Shown: in pieces, positions 1 to 6,199 of the stretch
Layout of the letters: each line of letters opens with the position of its first letter
Position numbering within the stretch: the first letter of the stretch is position 1
NCBI GenBank assembly: GCA_018676275.1
Contig: JABHFC010000104.1
Span: 1 to 6,309 of the forward strand
Length of the DNA: 6,309 nt
Reading direction: 5' to 3'
From: Gammaproteobacteria bacterium
GTDB taxonomy: Bacteria > Pseudomonadota > Gammaproteobacteria > Eutrophobiales > Eutrophobiaceae
Position numbers and translations under genes: made by a program
The notes under the pieces: model-generated
Database searches by the model: none
Told to the model about the DNA's origin: nothing
Seen by the model: the letters and a program-made list of their open reading frames with translations, nothing else

Positions 1-1
1 A

Positions 2-346
2 AAGGCTATCAAGGCCTATCCTAACTTCAAGGTAACAGCCACAACCCTACGCACAGTGAAATCAGCAACTGTTAATGACTGGGCAGCAATTTGCTGGTCT
101 AACGGCAGCTTCTATGAATCTATTTATCGAGCTGATATGGAAATCCTCGATCGTGTTGGCGGAGGTGATAGTTTTGCTTCCGGCTTGATATACGGTTTTC
201 TAACGACAGGTGATGCACAAAAAGCCGTTGAATACGGCGCAGCCCATGGCGCATTAGCAATGACAACTGCCGGCGACACTTCCATGGCTAGCCTCGCAGA
301 AGTTGAGAAATTAATGGGTGGTGGAAGTGCGCGAGTAATAAGATAA
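2..346 (+). CDS. kdgK: 2-keto-3-deoxygluconate kinase, PfkB family (3' part only)
   Basis: The reading frame is open from the window edge, so this is the C-terminal 114 residues of a gene that starts upstream. PfkB kinases of this type phosphorylate 2-keto-3-deoxygluconate to KDPG in the cytoplasm, feeding the lower Entner-Doudoroff route from uronates such as alginate or pectin breakdown products. The PfkB signature 2, DRVGGGDSFASG, is intact (about 152-187), and the catalytic base Asp of GGGD is encoded at 167-169. The preceding TTLRTVKSATVNDW segment and the tail ending AMTTAGDTSMASLAEVEKLM match the KDG-kinase subgroup better than ribokinase or fructokinase. The GTG at 56 lies inside the fold and is not the real start. 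No eda-type aldolase or uronate gene follows in this window, so the pathway assignment comes from the family alone. A related PfkB sugar kinase remains possible. Confidence 0.82.
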   Translation, partial: KAIKAYPNFKVTATTLRTVKSATVNDWAAICWSNGSFYESIYRADMEILDRVGGGDSFASGLIYGFLTTGDAQKAVEYGAAHGALAMTTAGDTSMASLAEVEKLMGGGSARVIR

Positions 347-398
347 TGTTACTTCTCCTAAAACAGAGCGGCACCCAAATTTTCAATCTCTACTTCTG

Positions 399-428
399 AG
401 GACAACCCACTACAGGCGCACTGATAAT
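399..428 (+). promoter_or_regulatory. Weak candidate sigma70 promoter for the DUF2478 gene
   Basis: In the 100-bp gap after the kinase gene, AGGACA (399-404) and GATAAT (423-428) are 18 bp apart. They match 4 of 6 and 5 of 6 consensus bases of the -35 and -10 boxes. Transcription would begin near 435, about a dozen bases before the ATG at 447. Nothing else in 347-446 stands out, and no terminator hairpin is visible after the kinase stop, so read-through from the kinase is equally possible. Confidence 0.22.
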
Positions 429-446
429 TCACGATAACCTGGCTCT

Positions 447-965
447 ATGAGAAACAATCATACTAAAGCGCTCTTTGCCGCCGCCGTTTATAAACCAGAT
501 ACTGGCGACAGGATGGCACTTATGAAATTCGTTGAGAAACAAAAGTCGTTGAATACTCGCGTCGGAGGAGTTCTTCAAGAAGCGCTCTTCAATTCAGAAG
601 GTGGAATAGTTGGACTTAATGCCGTCGATGTTTTAACTAACCGTCGCATCCCTATATCGCGTCCAGTAAAGAACGATGATGAGTGCGGTCTGGATGTATC
701 AGCTCTTACAGAGACAACCGGTATTATTCGTAACGCTATCAATGATCGTCTAGATCTGGTGGTGGTGGAGAAATTTGGTGAATTAGAGCAAAACGGTAAA
801 GGTTTGATCGATGAGATACTTCAAACTATTGTCGAAGGTATACCTCTACTGATCTCAGTTCCCGAAGCGGCATTGCCTGTCTGGCAAGACCGGAGCGGTG
901 GGCTTGGCAGTATCCTCCCTTTCAGCGAGGAAGCCTTCCAGCAATGGTGGGATAAGCTAGAGTAA
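447..965 (+). CDS. DUF2478 family protein
   Basis: This is a complete 172-residue cytoplasmic protein without signal peptide or membrane segment. The N-terminus (ALFAAAVYKPDTGDRM, about 8-23), the motif LVVVEKFGELEQNGKGL (about 104-120) and GIPLLISV followed by LPVW (131-146) follow the pattern of DUF2478, a family of roughly 160-180 residues. DUF2478 proteins are related to THEP1-like nucleotide-binding proteins and are often found near molybdate transport genes. No molybdenum gene is seen here, and no canonical Walker A loop is visible near the N-terminus. The ATG at 447 is chosen because the family-conserved region begins within a few residues of it, but no clear Shine-Dalgarno sequence precedes it. 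Its biochemical role is not established; the family call is fairly safe, the function unknown. Confidence 0.72.
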   Translation: MRNNHTKALFAAAVYKPDTGDRMALMKFVEKQKSLNTRVGGVLQEALFNSEGGIVGLNAVDVLTNRRIPISRPVKNDDECGLDVSALTETTGIIRNAINDRLDLVVVEKFGELEQNGKGLIDEILQTIVEGIPLLISVPEAALPVWQDRSGGLGSILPFSEEAFQQWWDKLE

Positions 966-1072
966 ACTATTCATCGTGGGATCAAAACTTGACTTGATGA
1001 AAATATCCTAAAGCGCATGCAGTCGCATTAAAATGTTTGCTACGCGCTCACTTTGGCCGCCGTTGCGAAGTG
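966..1072. other. Convergent intergenic gap, no clear terminator
   Basis: This gap lies between the stop of the DUF2478 gene and the stop of the amidohydrolase gene on the other strand. The best hairpin I can find is a five-pair stem (CTTTG with CGAAG, including one G-T pair, about 1051-1070) without a following T tract, which is not a convincing terminator. No ORF or repeat is evident. Confidence 0.4.
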
Positions 1073-2374
1073 TTATTCCTGCTTATATACAACACCATCT
1101 TTCATAACAAACTTCACATCCTGCATCAGCACAATGTTCTGTAGCGGATCACCCTTCACTGCCACCAGGTCCGCAAGCTTACCAGGCTCAATGCTGCCAA
1201 GTTGATCCTCAATTCGAAGTAATTTAGCAGTCTCAATAGTTGCGCTTAACAAAGCTGTCATTGGTGGAATACCTGCGTTGACCATGTATTCGAACTCGCG
1301 CGCATTGATGCCGTGAGGATAAACACCTGCATCGGTGCCAAATACAATACGCAGCCCCTTTTTGTAAGCTTTATTCACAGTAATATCTATTTGTGAGCCC
1401 ATGTTCTCTGATTTCGCTCTTACCTCTGCTGGCAGATCGCCCTTTTCTTTTGCTTTTTCTGTTATCCATTTCATTGCACTCATTGTGGGCACATAGGCAG
1501 TATTATATTTCTTCATTGCCTTAAGTGCGTCATCATCCATATAGGTTCCATGCTCAATCGAATCCACCCCTGCTTTTGCTGATCGAGCAATACCAACAGG
1601 TGTATGAGCATGGGCGGCGACACTCATCCCGTATTCCTTTGCTGTTTCCACTACTGCGTCCAATTCATCCTGCATCCACTGGGAGCCGAACCCTCCGCGT
1701 CCCTGGTTAATGGAACCTCCTGTTACGTTTAATTTGATAACGTCAGCACCTTCTTTGAAACGCTGGCGTACTGCTCGCCTGGCTTCTATTGGACCATTGA
1801 TAACACCTTCAACAAAATCCGGTTCCCCCATGAACTCGAGACGCAGACCATTGCTTGGATCAGCAAGGCCACCTAGAGTAGCCAGTCCTTTACCTGCAGT
1901 GTAGATACGTGGTCCGATGACATAGCCTGTCTTGATGGCATCTCGCAACGCAATGGTGACGTTATTATCCTGATCGCCCAATTCCCTTACTGTTGTAAAA
2001 CCAGCCATCAGGGTATCTTTCGCATACTTTGTAGAACGAAAAGCGTAGTCTGCGGAATCCATGACAAATTTTTCCATAAAAAATGTCGGAGATAGAACAG
2101 TGCTCAAGTGTACGTGCATGTCCATCAAACCCGGCATCAGGGTGTGATCTTTAAGATCAATAATGACATCGTTCTGTCCAGCTGAGCTATAACCCTGCTC
2201 CACTTTTATGATCTTGTTCTTTTCAATGATAACGGAGACTTCAGTCAACATCTTTTTCGTGTTTACATCCAGCATATGACCAGCATGAATGATAGTTTCA
2301 TTTGCACTCAAACCCGTGATGGATGAGATTAACAGGCAAGAATTCAATAATGTGATCAGAAGAAATCGGGACAT
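1073..2374 (-). CDS. Exported metal-dependent amidohydrolase (imidazolonepropionase / Xaa-Pro carboxypeptidase-like)
   Basis: This 433-residue protein belongs to the amidohydrolase superfamily (TIM-barrel binuclear metal hydrolases), subgroup of metal-dependent hydrolases often annotated as imidazolonepropionase or Xaa-Pro dipeptidase. A signal peptide covers about 1-24 (hydrophobic FLLITLLNSCLLISSI, cleavage after LSA), so it probably acts in the periplasm. The metal ligands are all visible: H87 and H89 in MDMHVHL, the likely carboxylated lysine K214 in DVIKLNVTGG, H255/H257 in AAHAHTP, H275 in SIEHG, and D348 in FGTDAG. The C-terminal SIEPGKLADLVAVKGDP (394-410) is the usual return to the small beta-sandwich. 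Length is normal for the family. The ATG at 2374 is supported by GGAG at 2383-2386, 8 bases upstream. It is divergent from the transporter gene and may share its control region. True imidazolonepropionase (HutI) is cytoplasmic, so peptide or amide hydrolysis is more likely; the substrate is unknown. Confidence 0.87.
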   Translation of the reverse strand: MSRFLLITLLNSCLLISSITGLSANETIIHAGHMLDVNTKKMLTEVSVIIEKNKIIKVEQGYSSAGQNDVIIDLKDHTLMPGLMDMHVHLSTVLSPTFFMEKFVMDSADYAFRSTKYAKDTLMAGFTTVRELGDQDNNVTIALRDAIKTGYVIGPRIYTAGKGLATLGGLADPSNGLRLEFMGEPDFVEGVINGPIEARRAVRQRFKEGADVIKLNVTGGSINQGRGGFGSQWMQDELDAVVETAKEYGMSVAAHAHTPVGIARSAKAGVDSIEHGTYMDDDALKAMKKYNTAYVPTMSAMKWITEKAKEKGDLPAEVRAKSENMGSQIDITVNKAYKKGLRIVFGTDAGVYPHGINAREFEYMVNAGIPPMTALLSATIETAKLLRIEDQLGSIEPGKLADLVAVKGDPLQNIVLMQDVKFVMKDGVVYKQE

Positions 2375-2394
2375 ACGCTTAGCTCCAATGTGAA

Positions 2395-2400
2395 TTAATA
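2395..2400 (-). promoter_or_regulatory. Possible -10 box for the amidohydrolase gene
   Basis: On the minus strand the sequence reads TATTAA, matching 5 of 6 bases of the -10 consensus, about 20 bases before the ATG. The -35 position (about 2418-2423) reads GAAATT, a poor match, so this promoter would be weak or activator-dependent. The dyad at 2407-2415 would fall between the two boxes. Confidence 0.25.
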
Positions 2401-2403
2401 GTT

Positions 2404-2456
2404 CTACTAATTTAGAGAATTTCCTGACTCATAAGGTTGACGGACTAAATTAGTAG
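2404..2456. promoter_or_regulatory. Perfect 12-bp inverted repeat, likely paired operator
   Basis: CTACTAATTTAG (2404-2415) and CTAAATTAGTAG (2445-2456) are exact reverse complements separated by 29 bp. Each arm also contains its own 9-bp dyad, CTAA-W-TTAG (2407-2415 and 2445-2453), whose centres are 38 bp apart. The right-hand dyad extends to ACTAAATTAGT (2444-2454). This arrangement, in the only divergent promoter region of the window, resembles two sites for a dimeric repressor or activator that could control both flanking genes. No regulator gene is in the window, so the regulator is unknown. The wide spacer makes a terminator or attenuator hairpin less likely. Confidence 0.5.
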
Positions 2457-2486
2457 TATTCCGCTATAGATAATTTTTACACTTCA

Positions 2487-2494
2487 ACTATAGT
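2487..2494. promoter_or_regulatory. Short palindrome ACTATAGT, possible -10 or operator for the transporter gene
   Basis: ACTATAGT is a perfect 8-bp palindrome about 50 bp before the transporter start. Its core CTATAG also occurs at 2464-2469, 24 bp upstream. TATAGT (2489-2494) would serve as a -10 box, but no good -35 sits 16-18 bp upstream. The TTGACG at 2437-2442 is too far away to pair with it. Confidence 0.2.
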
Positions 2495-2544
2495 AACTTC
2501 TACTCCAATAATGCAATCAATAATTATTTAATTACAAAAACACG

Positions 2545-3792
2545 ATGCAACAAAAATCAAAAATATTCTACGGCTGGTGGGTCTTATTTGCCTGTGTCGT
2601 CGGTTTGATAGTAGGACCCGGGCAATTTGCCTTTGGTTCGCTGGGGCTTTTTATAATCCCAATGCAAGAGGAATTTGGCTGGAGTCGTTCTGAAATTAGT
2701 CTTTCAGCCACTATTTTTACAGTTGCTTTGATATTTTTTATGCCCATCGTTGGCAGATTAGTAGACAGGTTTGGCAGTAAACAGGTACTACTCCCGGGAA
2801 TGCTTGTGATTGGGCTTTCACTGGTTGCTATACCACTGGTGCTTAATCAACTCTGGCACCTGTTCGTTATTTTCTTCATCATGGGTTCACTTGGTGCGGC
2901 AGCAAATGCCTTGCCATTTATGCTGGCTATTTCTTCCTGGTTTGACAAGTACCGAGGTATGGCAATTGGCTTCGCTATGGCTGGCAGTGGACTCGGTTAT
3001 GCGGGAGTACCCCCCGTAATTCAGCATGTAAACAGCACCTTTGGCTGGCGCTCGGGTTATTACACGCTTGCAGCAATAATATTGTTCCTGGCAATTCCCC
3101 TTATCCTTCTACTTTTTCGTAATAAACCCGCGGACATGGGGCTGATGGCCGACGGCGTTGAAAAAAGCACTAATGCAGGAACAGATACCACAATTAAAGA
3201 AGGTGGACTCAGCCGCCATGCTGCCCTGAAAGATAGAAATTTCTGGATACTGGTTTGTATCTTTTCATTGATTGCTTTTTGTCTTTTCGGCCTGTTGATT
3301 CATATGGTGCCGATGTTGTCAGACAGGGGTATGTCATCGACTAATGCCGCCTATGCGGCCTCCCTGGTAGGCATAACAATTCTAATCGTCAGGGTACCAA
3401 TCGGTTATCTAATGGATCGTATTTTCGCTCCTCGGGTTGCACAGTGTTGTTTTCTGATCTCTACCATCGGCATTGCAATGTTTGCCAGCGGTGTAAGCGG
3501 TTTCTATGCGTATATTGCTGCAGTGCTGGTGGGTTTTAGCATCGGTGCTGAAATTGATCTATTGGCCTTTTTAACCGGGCGCTATTTCGGTCTGAAAAAC
3601 TATGGTGAAGTATTTGGAATGTTATTTGCCTCGATGATGCTTGGCGTATCTCTTGGACCACCAACCTTTGGTTTCTGCTTCGATATTACCGGAAACTACA
3701 GTCTTGTCTTGTACCTTAGTTGCTTCATACTAATTGTAGCCACCTTTATAGCCCAACTGCTACCCGACTACCCGGTATTCAGCAAAGAATAA
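2545..3792 (+). CDS. Major facilitator superfamily transporter, OFA/MCT-like
   Basis: This 415-residue inner-membrane protein shows the twelve hydrophobic segments of an MFS carrier, split by a hydrophilic central loop at about 193-230. The N-terminus KIFYGWWVLFACVVG and the segment after it, with EEFGWSRSEIS (42-52), are typical of the monocarboxylate / oxalate-formate antiporter-like group. Motif A is clear at the loop between helices 2 and 3 (GRLVDRFGSK, 70-79). A second-half hallmark, GFSIGAEIDLLAFLTGRYFG (330-349), is also seen in this group. Such carriers usually move small organic anions, often by proton symport. It is divergent from the exported amidohydrolase, which may supply its substrate. 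The ATG at 2545 fits the conserved N-terminus, and no in-frame ATG or GTG lies just upstream. The leader is AT-rich and lacks a Shine-Dalgarno sequence. The substrate cannot be named. Confidence 0.85.
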   Translation: MQQKSKIFYGWWVLFACVVGLIVGPGQFAFGSLGLFIIPMQEEFGWSRSEISLSATIFTVALIFFMPIVGRLVDRFGSKQVLLPGMLVIGLSLVAIPLVLNQLWHLFVIFFIMGSLGAAANALPFMLAISSWFDKYRGMAIGFAMAGSGLGYAGVPPVIQHVNSTFGWRSGYYTLAAIILFLAIPLILLLFRNKPADMGLMADGVEKSTNAGTDTTIKEGGLSRHAALKDRNFWILVCIFSLIAFCLFGLLIHMVPMLSDRGMSSTNAAYAASLVGITILIVRVPIGYLMDRIFAPRVAQCCFLISTIGIAMFASGVSGFYAYIAAVLVGFSIGAEIDLLAFLTGRYFGLKNYGEVFGMLFASMMLGVSLGPPTFGFCFDITGNYSLVLYLSCFILIVATFIAQLLPDYPVFSKE

Positions 3793-3801
3793 AAGTCACT
3801 A

Positions 3802-4800
3802 CTATTTGAAGTAAGGAATAATCTGCTCTCCAAACAAGCGGATGGTTTCCTTTGGATCCGGGCCTAGCGGCCCCCCAATTGACACCTGGGTTATGCCTGA
3901 CTCAATTAGCAGTTCTATTTTTTTGATCGCATCCTTTGGTGAACCCACAACGGCTAGCTGCTGCATATCGGCAGTCACCAATTCCCTTGCTTTTGCGTAA
4001 TTTTGTTCTTCTACTGCCTTTGCTGTTCCGGCAAAATCTTTTTGGCTCAGACCGACTGTGTTCAATGCCTCTTCATCAAGATAGTTGCCAAAATAGGCAA
4101 GAATATCCTTAAGCGAGTCTGTTTCAGTGCCTTTCCCATCTTCGCTAATAGAGAACCAGCCGCAACCACATATATCAACTTCAGAGGCATCACGACCAGC
4201 CTTTTTCACACCTTTCATGACACGTTCAACCATTAATTTTGCTGATTCTGGCGGCGTTACCATCGGTAAACTGCCATCACCTATTTCTCCACTCATTGCC
4301 AGATCATCTTCTTCGAAACCTGACACATAAATGGGAATACGTTTACGCTCGGGATCAAAACGAAGATAACACTGATCAGACCATTGAAATTCCTGGCCAT
4401 TGAATTCAGCAACCTCCCCTCGCCAGACTTTCCTCATTAATTCCACGGCTTCACGAACACGTGTAACCCTGTCTTCGACATTAATGCCCATCCATTCGAT
4501 CATCTTTTGGGTGTGCATTCCATAACCGATCGCGGTTCTTCCCTTATTCAAGCTATCCAGCGTCGCCATAAATGCTGCTGTTTCTCCCGGGGATACACCA
4601 TAGGGTTCTGTGCCATTCGCTCCCACAATTATATTGTCTGTGTGTTCAGACAGCGCAGCAATAATCGACCAGGCGTGATACATAAATTTATCACTTGGAA
4701 ACCATGCATTATCGAATCCTGCCTTGTCAGCAAGGATACCTAACTCGACAATGTCACGGGGACTGCCGAGGTGTTGAATCAAACGAACGCCAAAACGCAT
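3802..4800 (-). CDS. LLM-class flavin/F420-type oxidoreductase, Mer-like
   Basis: This complete 332-residue cytoplasmic protein has the bacterial luciferase-like TIM-barrel fold. Landmarks in order: MRFGVRLIQ strand 1 (1-9), ADKAGFDNAWFPSDKF (24-39), LDSLNKGRTAIGYG (81-94), RVREAVELMRKVWRGE (114-129), RIPIYVSGF and the GEIGDG loop (154-176), and GSPKDAIKKIELL with GITQVSIGGPLGPD near the C-terminus (286-315). The last segment strongly recalls F420-dependent methylenetetrahydromethanopterin reductase (Mer). Members use either FMN or F420 and carry out varied reductions or monooxygenations, so the reaction is open. The ATG at 4800 has an excellent ribosome site, GAGGAAG at 4807-4813. It is the last gene of a three-gene operon, 19 bp after the VOC gene, and its stop faces the transporter stop across 9 bp. 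Confidence 0.85.
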   Translation of the reverse strand: MRFGVRLIQHLGSPRDIVELGILADKAGFDNAWFPSDKFMYHAWSIIAALSEHTDNIIVGANGTEPYGVSPGETAAFMATLDSLNKGRTAIGYGMHTQKMIEWMGINVEDRVTRVREAVELMRKVWRGEVAEFNGQEFQWSDQCYLRFDPERKRIPIYVSGFEEDDLAMSGEIGDGSLPMVTPPESAKLMVERVMKGVKKAGRDASEVDICGCGWFSISEDGKGTETDSLKDILAYFGNYLDEEALNTVGLSQKDFAGTAKAVEEQNYAKARELVTADMQQLAVVGSPKDAIKKIELLIESGITQVSIGGPLGPDPKETIRLFGEQIIPYFK

Positions 4801-4819
4801 TATTATCTTCCTCTTATTA

Positions 4820-5284
4820 TTATTTTTTTACCCACTGAAATATTTCTACGGTATAACCACCCGGATCTTCAACAACAAATGCCCGTATAGGTGCTTTCCC
4901 ATGGTCGTATATCTCTTTTAATATCACAATCGATTGATTCGCCTTTATTTTCTCATACCATGTATCAACGTTATTAACTGTAAGGCTTAACATCACAGCA
5001 CTATCTTTATTCGCCTTGTGATAAGCCGTACCACCTTCCTTTACCAGACCAACCGCAGAAGTCGCTGTCAACTTATACAGACTTACCCAGTCATCCTCGA
5101 AAGTTGCCGTCAGGCCGAGCACATCCTTATAAAATGTTCTTGGGGCTTTTAGATCTTTGTAATACAGCATTACCGTACTTTCTGATATAAGCTCATCATT
5201 CATCGTATTACTACCTTCATCATTTGAGGCAAAAACTGCCAAGGATATCAGCATAAATATTATGCCCGAGAATATATGTTTCAT
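4820..5284 (-). CDS. Secreted VOC-family (glyoxalase/bleomycin-resistance-like) protein
   Basis: This 154-residue protein has a signal peptide (MKHIFSGIIFMLISLAVFA, 1-19) followed by one VOC domain at about 35-152. FYKDVLGL (51-58), VNNVDTWYEKI (103-113) and VEDPGGYTVEIFQW (138-151) are the recognisable VOC elements. By eye, the metal-ligand Glu is kept (E147), but the two positions that usually hold His appear to be T37 and M98. The protein may therefore bind a ligand without catalysing a metal-dependent reaction, or depend on another chain. The start is placed at the ATG at 5284, because a GGAG at 5294-5297 sits 9 bases upstream and the signal peptide then begins normally. A GTG at 5299 would add five residues (MEILT) and use up that site. 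It is the middle gene of an operon, 15 bp after the upstream stop. VOC proteins are usually cytosolic, so export is notable. Confidence 0.8.
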   Translation of the reverse strand: MKHIFSGIIFMLISLAVFASNDEGSNTMNDELISESTVMLYYKDLKAPRTFYKDVLGLTATFEDDWVSLYKLTATSAVGLVKEGGTAYHKANKDSAVMLSLTVNNVDTWYEKIKANQSIVILKEIYDHGKAPIRAFVVEDPGGYTVEIFQWVKK

Positions 5285-5293
5285 AGTTAATAT

Positions 5294-5297
5294 CTCC
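5294..5297 (-). promoter_or_regulatory. Shine-Dalgarno GGAG that fixes the VOC start
   Basis: On the minus strand GGAG lies 9 bases before the ATG at 5284. It lies inside the alternative five-codon extension beginning with GTG at 5299, so it supports initiation at 5284. The upstream gene's TAA (5300-5302) directly abuts that GTG, which suggests translational coupling of the two genes. Confidence 0.65.
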
Positions 5298-5299
5298 AC

Positions 5300-6199
5300 T
5301 TACTCGTTAATTTCAACATCCATTCGATCCGTTTGCCCAGTATCCAGCGGTGGTATTTCATCAGGGCAACTGTTCGCTTCCGTCTCCCCAGTCGTATCAA
5401 TATCAGCATAGGTTGCCGTTGCATAAGACGTAAAACCCGGAATGCCATTTGCTATTTTGCTATCCACAACATGAGGGAATTCGACAAATAATGCATATGT
5501 CTGCCCTGATTTAAAACTGTTAGCTGGCACCGTCAACTCGGTAACATCGTATTTCGTATAGTCAGCTTCCTTGAACGGCAAGCCTGTGTGGTAAACTCTT
5601 TCGCCCTGACAGCTTTGAAATACAACAAAAATCATATCATCGACAATTCCGTTTTTATCTGCCTGACCATTTGAATAAGGACTCCAAGTGACTCTCAATG
5701 GCAATGCTGGATCAATGCTCTTTTGACTGGCTTTTTTACCGTCCTGATAAAAGCTGATTTCTACAGGGGCAGGAATGTCTGTTTTCCCTGACGGTCCTGA
5801 TAAATTCATATTAGCACTGATATTTTTTCCTGAAGCCAGGGAAATATCAAACTGATATTCACCATTGGGGTGAGCCGCGTCGACCGCTTCAACAGTATTA
5901 TAATGCCCGCCTTCATAGTAGAAGGTTTCGCCACGGTCTTCATATACAAATGCATCCGCATTACTTCCTGTTCGAGCCAATGTAGCAGATTTTATCTTGC
6001 CAGGTTCTTTACCAAATAATTCAGAGAAGAAATGGAAATTAAGTAGTTTTAAATTGCCATCCTGATCCTGTGAATAATTATTTGATTTAACCAGAACAAA
6101 AAACCATATATCTTCATTTTCCATTGACGAAGCAATTGTATTGCAAGGGATTAACGCAAAAAGAAGCAGGATTGCTGGCAACATATTATTTATTTTCAT
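5300..6199 (-). CDS. Secreted protein of unknown family, first gene of the operon
   Basis: I do not recognise a family for this 299-residue protein. It begins with a clear signal peptide (MLPAILLLFALIP core, cleavage near IAS/S at about 23-25). C19 is not in a good lipobox, so a lipoprotein is unlikely. The mature part looks beta-rich, with two likely regions: about 30-135 (many aromatic residues, FVYEDRGETFYYEGGHY at 84-100) and about 143-265, which reads like an immunoglobulin- or fibronectin-type sandwich (LPLRVTWSPY at 166-175, TVPANSFKSGQTYALFVEF at 223-241). The only mature cysteines, C197 and C278, could form a disulfide. The tail after 266 is acidic and low in structure. The start at 6199 has a strong site, GAGGAA at 6205-6210. 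It leads the operon with the VOC and LLM genes. Binding or envelope function is a guess. Confidence 0.75.
   Translation of the reverse strand: MKINNMLPAILLLFALIPCNTIASSMENEDIWFFVLVKSNNYSQDQDGNLKLLNFHFFSELFGKEPGKIKSATLARTGSNADAFVYEDRGETFYYEGGHYNTVEAVDAAHPNGEYQFDISLASGKNISANMNLSGPSGKTDIPAPVEISFYQDGKKASQKSIDPALPLRVTWSPYSNGQADKNGIVDDMIFVVFQSCQGERVYHTGLPFKEADYTKYDVTELTVPANSFKSGQTYALFVEFPHVVDSKIANGIPGFTSYATATYADIDTTGETEANSCPDEIPPLDTGQTDRMDVEINE

Noticed and set aside
56..346. Kinase gene starting at the GTG at 56
   Set aside because: The same frame is open back to the window edge and encodes conserved kinase sequence (KVTATTLRT) upstream of that GTG, so the gene is cut by the window rather than starting there.
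1525..1904. Two plus-strand ORFs of 61 and 64 codons
   Set aside because: They lie antisense within the amidohydrolase gene and have no family resemblance; they are shadows.
2437..2470. TTGACG (2437-2442) with TATAGA (2465-2470) as a transporter promoter
   Set aside because: The spacer would be 22 bp, too long for a normal sigma70 promoter, and no -10 box lies at 16-18 bp.
2810..3019. Plus-strand ORF of 69 codons
   Set aside because: It is an out-of-frame reading of the transporter's membrane-helix coding region, rich in Trp, Leu and Ser by frame effect.
4003..4743. Three plus-strand ORFs of 67 to 78 codons
   Set aside because: All are antisense to the well-supported LLM gene, without ribosome sites or recognisable domains.
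4820..5299. VOC gene starting at the GTG at 5299
   Set aside because: The GGAG at 5294-5297 would lie inside the coding sequence, no site precedes the GTG, and the ATG at 5284 gives a normal signal peptide.
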